NCBI GenBank assembly: GCA_029100605.1
Contig: JAQXPK010000005.1
Coordinates: 1-58,358, forward strand
Source of the DNA: Bacillota bacterium
GTDB lineage: Bacteria > Bacillota > Clostridia > Oscillospirales > Oscillospiraceae
Reading direction: 5' to 3'
DNA length: 58,358 bases
Made by a program: the position numbers and the translations under genes. Below are positions 8,622 through 16,814 of this stretch, one piece after another. Each line of letters opens with the position of its first letter. Position 1 is the stretch's first letter. Below the pieces are notes generated by a model. That model was not told where the DNA came from and did no database searches. It worked only from the letters and a program-made list of their open reading frames with translations.

Positions 8622-9460
8622 ACGCATTGGAAATTCGGGACTTAACCAAGCACTATGGCGGCTTTTCCCTGGAGCATCTGAACCTGACCCTGCCCAAGGG
8701 CTGCATCATGGGTCTCGTAGGAGAAAACGGCGCGGGAAAAAGCACCACCATCAAGCTGATTCTGAACGTCATCCGCCGGGACGGCGGCACCGTCACTCTG
8801 CTAGGCAAGGACAACCGGGAAAACCTGGCCTTGACTAAGGAGGATGTGGGCGTCGTGCTGGATGAAGTGGGCATCTCCGCCTGCCTCACCGCCCGGCAGG
8901 TGGGACGCATTATGAAAGACATCTACCGGAATTGGGATCAGGCCGCCTTTGACGGGTTCCTGACCCGCCTGGCGGTGCCCACGGACAGGAAATTCAAGGA
9001 ATTCTCCCGGGGCATGAAAATGAAGCTGGGCATCGCCATCGCCCTGTCCCACCATGCCAAGCTGCTGATTCTGGACGAGGCCACCAGCGGCCTGGACCCG
9101 GTGGTGCGGGACGAGGTGATGGACATTTTCATGGAATTCACCCGGGACGAAGCCCATTCCATCCTGATCTCCTCTCACATCGTCAGCGATCTGGAGAAGA
9201 TCTGCGATTACATCGCGTTTCTGCACAAGGGTAAACTCTTGCTCTGTGAGGAAAAAGACCGCCTGAAGGAAGAATACGGCGTGCTCCACTGCACCCCCCA
9301 GGAGGCGGATGCCATCCCCGCCGCCGCAGTCATCGGGCGGAAAACCTCCGCCTACGGCTGTGAGCTGCTGGTAAAGCGCGACCAGGTGTCCGGGAATCCC
9401 ACCTTCAGCCCGGTGGATATTGAGCAGCTGTTCATCTTCATGGCAAAGGAGGAAAACTGA
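8618..9460 (+). CDS. ABC transporter ATP-binding protein (YtrB-like)
   Basis: ATPase of 280 residues for the ABC-2 type exporter formed with the next gene. Walker A is GENGAGKST, the signature is the divergent FSRGMKMKLGIA (SRGM in place of SGGQ, common in YtrB/BcrA-type exporters), and Walker B is LLILDEAT. The start at 8618 overlaps the GntR stop (ATGA), giving translational coupling; longer frames upstream lie inside the GntR gene. The physiological substrate is unknown. Such cassettes often act in envelope stress or bacteriocin/antibiotic export. Confidence 0.9.
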   Translation: MNALEIRDLTKHYGGFSLEHLNLTLPKGCIMGLVGENGAGKSTTIKLILNVIRRDGGTVTLLGKDNRENLALTKEDVGVVLDEVGISACLTARQVGRIMKDIYRNWDQAAFDGFLTRLAVPTDRKFKEFSRGMKMKLGIAIALSHHAKLLILDEATSGLDPVVRDEVMDIFMEFTRDEAHSILISSHIVSDLEKICDYIAFLHKGKLLLCEEKDRLKEEYGVLHCTPQEADAIPAAAVIGRKTSAYGCELLVKRDQVSGNPTFSPVDIEQLFIFMAKEEN

Positions 9461-9461
9461 T

Positions 9462-10076
9462 ATGAAGGGTCTGCTTCGGAAGGACTTCTATATGCTCTGG
9501 AGCTACAATAAGATGTTCCTCATCCTCATTTTCGGATTTATTGCGCTCTCCGCCCTCCCCGTCAACGGAGATAACACCTTTTTCTTCTACTATCCCTGTA
9601 TTCTGGGCAGCGCGCTTCCCGTCTACCTTTTGGCCTACGACGAGGCCGAGCACTGGTGCACCTTCTGTGACACCCTGCCGGTGACACGGCAGCAATTCGT
9701 CGCCGGGAAATACCTCATGGGTCTAATCTGTGCCGGCATCATCTCCATTCTCTCCGCCGCCGCTGCCGGGCTGCGCATGGTTCGCAGCGGTGGGTTCGAT
9801 TCGGTGGACTTTGGAGATCAGCTTGCCATCCTGGCAGCCATCGCTCCCCTGCCCGCCGCGCTGTGCCTGCCGCTGATGTTCAAGTACGGCACCCAGAAGG
9901 GACGCATCGCTCTCTTCGTGGTGATTGGCCTGTTTTGCGGCGTCACCATTCTCGTGGATCCGCCAGAGCTGTCCGGCCTATCGTTTCCCATCTGGGCTCT
10001 GCCGGTGCTGTCTGCGGCGCTCTTTGTCATCTCCTGGCTGCTGTCCGTCCGGTTCTATCAGAAGCGGGAATTCTGA
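9462..10076 (+). CDS. ABC-2 family membrane permease
   Basis: Membrane subunit of 204 residues with about six hydrophobic helices. It begins with KGLLRKDFYMLW, typical of ABC-2 permeases in GntR-ABC cassettes, and has a cytosolic loop LAYDEAEHWCTFCDTLPVTR after the second helix, a known hallmark of this permease group. It starts one base after the ATPase stop, with AAAGGAGG inside that gene as ribosome site. Third and last gene of the operon, followed by a bidirectional terminator. Confidence 0.85.
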   Translation: MKGLLRKDFYMLWSYNKMFLILIFGFIALSALPVNGDNTFFFYYPCILGSALPVYLLAYDEAEHWCTFCDTLPVTRQQFVAGKYLMGLICAGIISILSAAAAGLRMVRSGGFDSVDFGDQLAILAAIAPLPAALCLPLMFKYGTQKGRIALFVVIGLFCGVTILVDPPELSGLSFPIWALPVLSAALFVISWLLSVRFYQKREF

Positions 10077-10086
10077 ACAGCGTGCC

Positions 10087-10121
10087 AAAAATCCCGGGCG
10101 GCGTACCGTCCGGGATTTTTT
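10087..10121. terminator. bidirectional terminator between convergent operons
   Basis: A 15-bp stem (10087-10101 with 10106-10120, one G-T pair), loop CGTA, T-tract on both strands (ATTTTTT on +, A-run on the left). It serves the ABC cassette on + and the S-component gene on -. Confidence 0.9.
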
Positions 10122-10130
10122 CGCTTTCTG

Positions 10131-10676
10131 TTACCGCTTCAGCGCCTTGCGCAGAACCGGGACGATCAGCAGGGCGACGCCGCCGCCGATGAGGGCGGTG
10201 ATCAGCTGGGGCCAGCTGAAGGTAGCGGGCAGCGCCTTGAGCATCGGCTCCTTCAGCGTGCCGGCAGCCAGCAACGAGGACGCCATCACGCCGCAGATGA
10301 TCTTCACCACGATGAGATACAGCGCGGCAAATTTTGCCAGGGCTGCCACCAGCCAGGCGGCGATCTGCCTGCCAATCTCCCTGCCGTTCTCGCCTGCGAT
10401 GAGCCGCAGCAGCACCACGAACACGGTGTTGCCCACCATGATGGCGGGCACCGTGAGAATCTGCGGGGCAATGCCCAGCAGGAATGCCAGCACCGGAGAA
10501 ATCACCGCCACGGTGATGCCGCTGCCCATACCCGCGACCAACACCGTGATTGCCAGCACCGCGTTGACGCAGGAGCCGGTGACCAGCTGACCAAAGCCCT
10601 TGGTCAGCGCCTGCAGCGCCACAAGCAGTGCCAGCATAATGGCGGTTTCCGTAATCCAACGTACCTTTTTGTTCAT
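10131..10676 (-). CDS. ECF transporter S component (substrate unassigned)
   Basis: Hydrophobic protein of 181 residues with about six membrane helices. The N-terminus KKVRWITETAIMLALLVALQ resembles substrate-capture subunits of energy-coupling factor vitamin transporters. It would dock on a shared EcfAAT module encoded elsewhere. AGGAGG lies before the ATG. It follows a TM1266-type gene by 18 bases and shares its leader. The ligand could be a vitamin or precursor; I cannot place it in ThiW, RibU, PanT or another named group from sequence alone. Confidence 0.75.
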   Translation of the reverse strand: MNKKVRWITETAIMLALLVALQALTKGFGQLVTGSCVNAVLAITVLVAGMGSGITVAVISPVLAFLLGIAPQILTVPAIMVGNTVFVVLLRLIAGENGREIGRQIAAWLVAALAKFAALYLIVVKIICGVMASSLLAAGTLKEPMLKALPATFSWPQLITALIGGGVALLIVPVLRKALKR

Positions 10677-10694
10677 AAACCCATCCTCCTTCTG

Positions 10695-10952
10695 TTATTC
10701 CTTGGAGATGACGCCTGAGTAGGCCGTTTTCACGCTGACCCCCACCAGGCTTCCGATTTTTCCGGAGAGGGCGGCAATGGTATTCTGGGGCGCGTCCAGC
10801 GCCACAGCAATGATGCTGACCCCCCGCTTGCGGTAAGGAATGCCCATGCGCCCGACGATAAACTCCGCGTATTCGTGGAGCAGGGCGTTCAGGCGTTCCA
10901 CCATCTCCCCGTTTTCCACAATGATGCTCATCACCGCAAGTCTCGTTTCCAA
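10695..10952 (-). CDS. TM1266-family iron-only hydrogenase system putative regulator
   Basis: Small ACT-like protein of 85 residues starting METRLAVMSIIVEN. The core IVGRMGIPYRKRGVSIIAVALDA matches the TM1266 family, annotated as a putative regulator of the [FeFe]-hydrogenase maturation system and structurally a NikR-C/ACT-like fold. A TTG start at 10952 is preferred: GGAGG sits 8 bases upstream, and the length then equals the family norm (~80-85). Longer reading would place the start inside the leader terminator. No hydrogenase gene is in the window, so the regulatory link is family knowledge only. Confidence 0.8.
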   Translation of the reverse strand: METRLAVMSIIVENGEMVERLNALLHEYAEFIVGRMGIPYRKRGVSIIAVALDAPQNTIAALSGKIGSLVGVSVKTAYSGVISKE

Positions 10953-11096
10953 CGGAAACACCTCCAAACACAAAAATTGCCGTGACCCTGACGGCACGGC
11001 AACAGCAAGCTACCCCGGAATGTTCTCCGCGGTAAAATACCATATTCGCACCTTTCAGGCAGCCGCATATGGCTTACTGTCAGGATCCTTGTCATT
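10953..11096 (-). ncRNA. candidate riboswitch/attenuator leader upstream of TM1266-ECF S operon
   Basis: On the minus strand the ~140-nt leader runs from about 11090. Bases 11079-11087 can pair over 9 bp (one G-U) with 10984-10992. That second segment lies in the loop and base of a terminator (stem TTGCCGTG / CACGGCAA at 10995-11002 and 10977-10984, then U5 at 10972-10976). Between them are two further helices: CCAUAU/AUAUGG around a GAAA-capped hairpin, and UACCGCGG/CCGGGGUA with one mismatch. Mutually exclusive P1 and terminator is riboswitch architecture. It does not match TPP, FMN, cobalamin, THF or preQ1 consensus as I remember them. Confidence 0.6.
10972..11002 (-). terminator. attenuator terminator in the leader
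   Basis: 8-bp stem, 10-base loop and U5 tail on the minus strand, located 20 bases before the TTG start of the TM1266-family gene. Confidence 0.75.
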
Positions 11097-11125
11097 AGCA
11101 TAACACGTTCCCGGTGCTTTGTCCA
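11097..11125 (-). promoter_or_regulatory. promoter of the TM1266-ECF S operon
   Basis: On the minus strand, TGGACA (11125-11120), a 17-bp spacer and TATGCT (11102-11097). Confidence 0.6.
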
Positions 11126-11179
11126 GCCCTGTCCATGGAGAAAAAGTCAGTCTCTTTTTGGCGGATTCCCACAAAAGGC

Positions 11180-12514
11180 TCACGTTCTCCCCGCTCTCGC
11201 CGCCCGGCGTTCCAGCTTGGTGCGGAAGTGGCGTTCCAGGCTGGGCACCATGAGCAGACACACCAACGCGGCGGTAAAGCCGCCGTTGTACAGGCACATA
11301 CCGCCGTGGAGCACGGGCACCGTGGTGACCATGCAGAAGTGGGCCATCGCCGCCACCATGCCGTAAAACCACCCGTATTTATCCGCAATGGGGCTGAGGC
11401 CGTTGGCGTAGCACAGCCCAACGATGATGGACTGGGCGCTTAAATACTGGGTGAACGTACCGCCGGTCAGGGGAGAAAGCAGCCGGAACAGCCAGGACGC
11501 TGAGGCGTAACCCAGCATAATGGGCCAGATATTCCCCGGGTGGGAGCCGGAATTGCAGGTCGCCAGCATACAAAAGACGACGCCGAAGGTCACGCCGTTC
11601 ATCTCCGCGCCGATGAGGTTATAGTAGGCGAGAATGAACAGCCCGTACATACCCACGTTCATCAGCATGGCAGCGTTGTCATAGGTGGCGGCAAAGTCCA
11701 CCACCTGATCCGGATCCGTCAGCAGCTTCCAGTAGTCCCTGGGGCGGCAGCCCATGGCGAGAGCCACAATCACGCAGGCGGAAAACAGAATAATGCAGAA
11801 GGTATTGACGATGACGGGTGACGCCACCGACAGGTCGGAAATCGCCTCCGGCACCGGTACGCCCATGGCTTTATACAGCACACCCTGGAGCAAAAACGCG
11901 GTCATTCCCACGGGCAGAGCAGCGGAATACAGGGCGAAGCCCTTGTGCACTCTGGGGGAGTTTTCCAGCCCAGCCGGGAGAAAGAAGCCCACAAACGCCC
12001 CCACGGCAATGGCGAGCACCACGCCCATAGGGGAAAAGCCCACCACCTCGGCGTTGGGATAGCGCACCAGCAGCTCGGAAATAAAGGGCGCGACGCCGGT
12101 GGAAAAGAGCATGGCATTGGAATGGTCGCCGATGGGCACCTTCCGCACCAGGCAGAACAGCACCACGCCGAACATGGTCGGCCACATATTGAGAATGTGG
12201 ATGCCCCAGGAGCCAAAGCCCGTGGTGAGAATGGTCACCAGCACCGCCGCGTCATTGGCCTTTTTGCCGGGAATGCAGTAGACGGCGGTACACACCAGTC
12301 CAACCAGTGCCATATTCAGGAATGTGGCGGCATAACCGCCGATGGAGAAGAAATTGGTGGATGCTTTTGTAGGCGCGCCCAAGATTTTCAGCAATCCGGA
12401 GAGCATCTGCCCCCGGTCGGGCATACAGAAGGCCGCCGCAAGAAAGCTCAGGCTGAAGCAAAGGAAAAAGCCCTTCAGAAACGTATTTTCGGGAAGCGCA
12501 TTCCATTTTCTCAT
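11180..12514 (-). CDS. DUF1576 multi-spanning membrane protein
   Basis: Predicted integral membrane protein of 444 residues with about 10-12 helices, matching DUF1576. Characteristic segments are the internal repeat-like pair GFGSWGIHILNMWPTMFGV and CNSGSHPGNIWPIMLGYA, and the C-terminal HGGMCLYNGGFTAALVC. The repeated W-P-I/T-M-x-G motifs suggest two inverted structural repeats, as in secondary transporters; function is unknown. The ATG at 12514 with AGAGAAGG upstream is chosen over a long N-terminal extension reading through repeat DNA. Single gene. Confidence 0.8.
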   Translation of the reverse strand: MRKWNALPENTFLKGFFLCFSLSFLAAAFCMPDRGQMLSGLLKILGAPTKASTNFFSIGGYAATFLNMALVGLVCTAVYCIPGKKANDAAVLVTILTTGFGSWGIHILNMWPTMFGVVLFCLVRKVPIGDHSNAMLFSTGVAPFISELLVRYPNAEVVGFSPMGVVLAIAVGAFVGFFLPAGLENSPRVHKGFALYSAALPVGMTAFLLQGVLYKAMGVPVPEAISDLSVASPVIVNTFCIILFSACVIVALAMGCRPRDYWKLLTDPDQVVDFAATYDNAAMLMNVGMYGLFILAYYNLIGAEMNGVTFGVVFCMLATCNSGSHPGNIWPIMLGYASASWLFRLLSPLTGGTFTQYLSAQSIIVGLCYANGLSPIADKYGWFYGMVAAMAHFCMVTTVPVLHGGMCLYNGGFTAALVCLLMVPSLERHFRTKLERRAARAGRT

Positions 12515-12600
12515 GGTAGTACCTTCTCTCTTCTCTGGGATACCTCTATTAAACCACACTTTTCCGCCCCTGTCCAGTACAGGGAAGAAATAATGCCGCC

Positions 12601-12945
12601 AAATAGCAGTTTTGCGGCGAGTCGCCGCTGGCAATGCGTGCCCGGGTGGTTTATAGTCGTTACGCCATTGGGCGTTCATTAAGGTATGATTGCCCCTGGC
12701 AATCATGATGATTTTGATTCGCTGCGCGGAGCACCACGCTCGGTTCGTTACAGGGCGGAAAATTGCAGTTTGCGGGGATGCCCCCGCGGGCAATGCGTGC
12801 CCAGGTGGCCTTTAATCGTCACGCCATTGGGTGGACATTAAGGTATGATTGCCCCCGGCAATCATGATGATTTTGATTCGCTGCGCGGAGCACCACGCTC
12901 GGTTCGTTTCATGGTACCAAATTGCAGTTTGGCGCGCAGCGCCCA
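12601..12945. repeat. tandem direct repeat, ~159-bp unit, 2.2 copies
   Basis: Two nearly identical units (about 12601-12759 and 12760-12918) and the start of a third (12919-12945). Each holds GCAATGCGTGCCC, a GATTGCCCC-GGCAATC hairpin and the shared run GATGATTTTGATTCGCTG. No reading frame spans them. It looks like duplicated non-coding palindromic repeat DNA rather than a gene or CRISPR. Confidence 0.85.
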
Positions 12946-13129
12946 AGGCTTCTCCTTGAGGAGAAGCTGGCAAAAATCTATGATTTTTGACTGATGAGGT
13001 GTGCAGTACCCGTGTACGATAAGGAAAGCATTTCGGCGAATTGGGACAGGGTAACGCCGCTACGGCGGCGACACCTCATCCGTTTCGCCTGACGGCGAGC
13101 CACCTTCCCCTCAAGGGGAAGACTTTGGT
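12946..13129. mobile_element. REP/MITE-like palindromic element
   Basis: The ends AAGGCTTCTCCTTGAGGAGA and TTCCCCTCAAGGGGAAGACT form imperfect ~27-bp terminal inverted repeats, each itself a hairpin. Internal GATGAGGTG / CACCTCATC and GCCGCTACGGCGGC add more pairing. Elements of this design are abundant in Faecalibacterium-like genomes. No transposase; mobilised in trans, if at all. Confidence 0.7.
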
Positions 13130-13218
13130 GCGCCAAATTCCAATTTGCAGGGATGTCAGCGGCGGGGTTGAGCATGACAAAAAGCACCGGGATAGGCCGG
13201 TGCTTCCGTATTTCAGAG

Positions 13219-13389
13219 CTAAGGCAACACCGCGCAATGGGAACTGTGGGCTTCGGCGGATCTAAAGCCCCAATCGCGCAGTATGAAAAATGGAAAATAC
13301 ATCCAGTATTCCCCCGTTTTTCATACGTTCGCTTGTGTCAAAATCTCTTGCCGAATCTCCTTGCTCCATTATCCGGTATTGCCCTAAGA
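13219..13389. mobile_element. MITE-like element, TTAAGGCA family, copy 1
   Basis: The left end CTAAGGCAACACCGCGCAAT and right end CCGGTATTGCCCTAAG are inverted-repeat related to each other and to the element at 25482-25553. The interior (~120 bp) has no gene. The right end runs into the last codons of the ribbon-helix-helix gene. Confidence 0.55.
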
Positions 13390-13548
13390 TTGCTTTCCCA
13401 GAAGCTCCGGGTGCTTTTCCTCCAGCCACTGGCGAATGATCTCCTCGGAAAGCTGAGACAGACTCCATTTCTTTTCTGCGGCAATTTTGGATAAAACCGA
13501 TTTGATTTCAGAATCAGTGCGATAAGTAATGTACTCTGTTTTCTTCAT
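13384..13548 (-). CDS. ribbon-helix-helix DNA-binding protein (CopG/Arc type)
   Basis: 54-residue protein beginning MKKTEYITYRTDSEIKSVLS. It fits a short beta strand for minor/major-groove contact followed by two helices ending EEIIRQWLEEKHPE. Such proteins are often antitoxins or plasmid/element regulators. AAGGTGAT lies 7 bases before the ATG at 13548. It is divergent from an 87-residue protein across a 90-bp region with a palindrome at 13561-13575, probably its own operator. The 3' end overlaps the right end of a MITE-like repeat, so the last residues may be altered. Confidence 0.7.
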   Translation of the reverse strand: MKKTEYITYRTDSEIKSVLSKIAAEKKWSLSQLSEEIIRQWLEEKHPELLGKQS

Positions 13549-13560
13549 TCGTATCACCTT

Positions 13561-13612
13561 GTATACATGGTATACCTTTTCCCTTGACGAAACCATATTT
13601 ATCAGATATACT
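13561..13612. promoter_or_regulatory. divergent promoter with palindromic operator
   Basis: GTATAC-ATG-GTATAC (13561-13575) is a perfect inverted repeat 12 bases from the ribbon-helix-helix start. On + strand TTGACG (13584-13589)-17 bp-TATACT (13607-13612) drives the 87-residue gene. Confidence 0.65.
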
Positions 13613-13638
13613 AGATATATCATCAACGAGGTGATCGT

Positions 13639-13902
13639 ATGGACACATTTGAAACCGTATATTACTTCCTGCTGGGAGAAATGGAGGATGGGTATGCCCT
13701 TGACTGGGTGGAGAATGCCTTTTCGCCGGGCAGCGAATGTGACCGGGCATACCGGCGGATAGAAGCCGCCCGGCAGCGCCTGTCTGCCCGGCTGGGGACG
13801 GAGGACGATGCCGACGTGGAGGAAATCCTCTCCGTCCAGCTGGACATTCAGAAAGCCCTGTGTCAAAAAATCTTCGCATATGGGCAATTCCAAGGAAAAT
13901 AA
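13639..13902 (+). CDS. hypothetical acidic small protein, partner of RHH gene
   Basis: 87 residues, acidic and predicted helical: MDTFETVYYFLLGEMEDGYA at the start, then a segment rich in Arg/Glu (YRRIEAARQRLSARL) and a final helix. I recognise no family. GAGGTGAT precedes the ATG at 6 bases, and a near-consensus promoter lies at 13584-13612. Divergence from a ribbon-helix-helix gene invites a toxin-antitoxin reading, but nothing in the sequence resembles a known toxin. The local architecture recalls small DUF-type proteins carried near integrated elements. Confidence 0.6.
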   Translation: MDTFETVYYFLLGEMEDGYALDWVENAFSPGSECDRAYRRIEAARQRLSARLGTEDDADVEEILSVQLDIQKALCQKIFAYGQFQGK

Positions 13903-13943
13903 TGATGCAAAACGCGGGCGTCCGGTTGGACGCCCGCGATGGG

Positions 13944-15440
13944 TTATGCTTCGTTGACCGCTTCCACGAACCGTTGGAACGCGTCACGACCCTCAGGGGT
14001 GTTTTTGTAAACCCCCGCATCCTCCAGAACGGCGGTAAACACCCGACCCGTCTCCTGAAGGAGGGTTTCCAGAGCGTTTTCCTTGGTGAAAACATACCGC
14101 TGCTTCAGCTCCGCCACCCAGTCCCCATGTTTGGAAAGCACCGGGTCGGCGGAAATGTCCTTCCCCGCCACGATGGCCTCCGCCAGGTCGCTCAGTTCAC
14201 CCTTCAGGCGGCTGGGCAGCACCGCCAAGCCCATGACCTCGATGAGGCCGATGTTCTCCTTCTTAATATGGTGCTTGTCCCCGTGGGGATGGAACACCCC
14301 CAGAGGATGCTCCGGCGTGGTAATATTGCACCGCAGCACCAGATCCAGCTCGTACTTCTCTCCCCGGCGGCGGGCAATGGGGGTGATGGTATTGTGGGGT
14401 TCGCCGTCGGTGAAAGCCACAACGCCCACACTCTCGTCGGAATACCCCCGCCAGCAGGTAAGGATCTTATCCGCCAGCGCCGCCAAACGCTTGGGGTCAT
14501 CCCCGTCCAGACGAAGGACGCTCATGGGCCATTTGACAATGCCCGCCTGAATTTCCTCATATCCCTGGAAGCAAACCTCCGCTTCCACCGGCGCTTTCTC
14601 CATGGCGAAGGTATAGTGCCCACCCTGGAAGTGCTCGTGGCTGAGAATGGAGCCGCCCACAATGGGCAGATCGGCGTTGGAGCCCACAAAATAGTGGGGA
14701 AATGCCGTCACAAAGTCCAGCAGCTTTTCAAAAGCCGCCCGGTCGATCTTCATGGGAACGTGCTCGGCGTTAAAGACGATGCAGTGTTCGTTGTAATAGA
14801 CGTAGGGCGAATACTGCAAATACCAGTCCTTCCCACCTACGGTGATGGGGATGATCCGGTGGTTGGCTCGGGCGGGGTGATTCAGCCGTCCGGCGTAGCC
14901 CTCGTTTTCCCGGCACAGCTGGCACTTGGGATAGCCGGACTGAGGGGCGTTCTTGGCGGCGGCAATGGCCTTGGGATCCTTCTCCGGCTTGGACAGGTTG
15001 ATGGTGATGTCCAGCTCACCGTATTCGCTGGCATACTTCCAGCGCATATCCTTTTGAATGCGGTAGCGGCGGATGTAATCGGTGTCACAGCTGAATCTGT
15101 AGTACCAGTCGGTGGCAGAGCGAGGGCTGACGGCGTACTTTTCCCGGAAGGTGCGGATCACTTCCCGTGGCATGGGGGTGACGGCACCCATAATCCGGGT
15201 GTCGAAAATGTCCCGGGCGGTGATATTGTCCTCGCACAATCCCTTTTCGCAGGCATAGTCCAGCATCCCCGCGAGAATGTCCTCCAGATTTTCCAGCAAC
15301 GGCTCCCCGGAGGGGTCATAGTCGTCCTTGCGGAGAATATCCAGCAGCCGGTTGGTCAGCACCTGGCGGTCAACCGGCTCGGCAAGGCCGGTTTTCACGG
15401 CGTAGGCAACCAGAGATTCGATGCAGGTCTCGATCTTCAT
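13944..15440 (-). CDS. galT: UDP-glucose--hexose-1-phosphate uridylyltransferase (Firmicute type 2)
   Basis: Leloir-pathway enzyme of 498 residues transferring UMP from UDP-glucose to galactose-1-phosphate. The length and N-terminal helical domain are those of the Bacillota-type GalT, clearly longer than the ~350-residue E. coli type. The active-site region reads ILSHEHFQGGHY with the histidine pair, and further conserved segments NEHCIVFNAEH and ITVGGKDW are present. Its ATG overlaps the galK stop by 4 bases (ATGA), so the two are translationally coupled. No aldose epimerase or UDP-glucose epimerase gene is nearby. Confidence 0.93.
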   Translation of the reverse strand: MKIETCIESLVAYAVKTGLAEPVDRQVLTNRLLDILRKDDYDPSGEPLLENLEDILAGMLDYACEKGLCEDNITARDIFDTRIMGAVTPMPREVIRTFREKYAVSPRSATDWYYRFSCDTDYIRRYRIQKDMRWKYASEYGELDITINLSKPEKDPKAIAAAKNAPQSGYPKCQLCRENEGYAGRLNHPARANHRIIPITVGGKDWYLQYSPYVYYNEHCIVFNAEHVPMKIDRAAFEKLLDFVTAFPHYFVGSNADLPIVGGSILSHEHFQGGHYTFAMEKAPVEAEVCFQGYEEIQAGIVKWPMSVLRLDGDDPKRLAALADKILTCWRGYSDESVGVVAFTDGEPHNTITPIARRRGEKYELDLVLRCNITTPEHPLGVFHPHGDKHHIKKENIGLIEVMGLAVLPSRLKGELSDLAEAIVAGKDISADPVLSKHGDWVAELKQRYVFTKENALETLLQETGRVFTAVLEDAGVYKNTPEGRDAFQRFVEAVNEA

Positions 15441-16654
15441 GCCTCGGCCTCCATCTCCACGCCGCCCTGGGGGCGGATGGACAGCACGTGGCAGGCGCCC
15501 TTGCCCAGCACCGCATCAATGCCAGCGACGAAGCTATCCAGAATGTCAAAGGGGACAAAGGCCTGGACAGTTCCGGCAAAGCCGCCGCCGTGAACCCGGT
15601 AAGCGCCCCGTCCGTTTAAGTAGTGCTCGCACAGCGCCAGGCTCACCGCCACGTCCTGATGGGTCTTGTACCCGGCGGGGATCACGTTCTGCAAATACAT
15701 ATAGGACGAGTAGCCGCTCTGCTTGACAAGGGACAAAAATGCGTCAAAGTCCCCCGCCTTCAGCGCCGCCACCTGTTTGGGCACCCGGGCGTTCTCCTGG
15801 TAGAAGTGGATGGCCCGGAGCACCGCCCGGTCGCCGCACTCCAGCCGTAGCGCCGGGATGGCGGCGTAGAAGTCTTTTTCATCGATCTGGGTCAGCACAT
15901 CCTTGCCGAAGTGGGCGCATACAGCCTTCAGCTCCCCGGGAATCGCGGCGTACTCGTCGGTGAGGTCGGCGTGGCTGGCCTGAGAATCGATGATGCACAG
16001 GGCGTGAGCGCAGGCAGAAAAGTCAAAGTCCACCGGCTCGATGATGGGCTTATCCTTATCGAAGAAATCAATGGTGACCAGATTGCCCACGGCGGAGGCC
16101 ATCTGATCCATCAGCCCGCAGGGCTTGCCAAAAAACACGTTCTCCGCGTACTGCCCGATCATGGCGATTTCCGGCTGGGATACCTTTCCGTCAAAGAACA
16201 GGCCGTTGAGGATAGTGCCGATGAGCACCTCAAAGGCGGCGGAGGAACTGAGCCCGGAGCCGGGCAGGACGGTGGATTCGCAGTAGGCGTCAAAGCCCCG
16301 CACCCGGCAGCCCAGCTGGGAAAACCGGGCGGCAACGCCCCGAATGAGAGCGGGCGTGGTGTTGATTTCCTCGGCCTTGGGGGTCAGCTCCTTCAGTTCA
16401 ACCACGCTCATGGGGTAGCCCTTGGACAGGATGCGTACCGTGTCCGTGCCGTTCACCCGGACGGCGGCCCGGGTATCCAGATTCACCGCGGCAGCCAGAA
16501 CCCGACCCCGCTGGTGGTCAGTGTGGTTGCCGCCGATCTCGGTGCGTCCCGGGGCGGAGAAATACCGCTGCGGCGCACCGCCAAAGGCGGCGGCGAAACC
16601 GGCGTCCAAACCCTGCTTTTCGGCAGGGGAAAGCATCAGCTTGGGTGCAGACAT
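15437..16654 (-). CDS. galK: galactokinase
   Basis: GHMP-family sugar kinase of 405 residues phosphorylating galactose at C1. The galactose-binding signature GRTEIGGNHTDHQ is near residue 36 and the phosphate loop LPGSGLSSSAA near residue 130; the C-terminal GGGFAGTVQAFV is the third GHMP motif. GGGAGG sits 7 bases upstream of the ATG at 16654, which decides the start over an 11-codon longer frame. It is first gene of galKT. No dedicated regulator or transporter adjoins it. Confidence 0.94.
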   Translation of the reverse strand: MSAPKLMLSPAEKQGLDAGFAAAFGGAPQRYFSAPGRTEIGGNHTDHQRGRVLAAAVNLDTRAAVRVNGTDTVRILSKGYPMSVVELKELTPKAEEINTTPALIRGVAARFSQLGCRVRGFDAYCESTVLPGSGLSSSAAFEVLIGTILNGLFFDGKVSQPEIAMIGQYAENVFFGKPCGLMDQMASAVGNLVTIDFFDKDKPIIEPVDFDFSACAHALCIIDSQASHADLTDEYAAIPGELKAVCAHFGKDVLTQIDEKDFYAAIPALRLECGDRAVLRAIHFYQENARVPKQVAALKAGDFDAFLSLVKQSGYSSYMYLQNVIPAGYKTHQDVAVSLALCEHYLNGRGAYRVHGGGFAGTVQAFVPFDILDSFVAGIDAVLGKGACHVLSIRPQGGVEMEAEA

Positions 16655-16772
16655 AACATAACCTCCCAATCGTTTCATGACAGCCACGGAGGGCCGCTAT
16701 TTTCTGTGCTCATTATATCTCATTCTCTCCAAAAAGGGAAGCACAATTTTCCATAATCTTGCTTTTTTGCAC

Positions 16773-16803
16773 AAAGCGGGAGGGGCGATGCCCCTCCCGC
16801 TTT
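16773..16803 (-). terminator. terminator after the M20 peptidase gene
   Basis: Perfect 14-bp stem AAAGCGGGAGGGGC / GCCCCTCCCGCTTT around a 3-base loop, 12 bases past the stop on the minus strand. The tail is a short TTT. Confidence 0.75.
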
Positions 16804-16814
16804 GCCTTGGAATT

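Noticed and set aside
10953-11096. TPP, FMN, cobalamin, THF or preQ1 riboswitch
   Set aside because: The conserved core sequences of these classes are not present; kept as an unassigned leader.
12601-12945. CRISPR array
   Set aside because: The repeat unit is ~159 bp, with no short repeat/unique spacer alternation and no cas genes.
13639-13902. Classical toxin-antitoxin pair with the RHH gene
   Set aside because: The genes are divergent and the 87-residue protein shows no toxin motif; reported only as an unknown pair.
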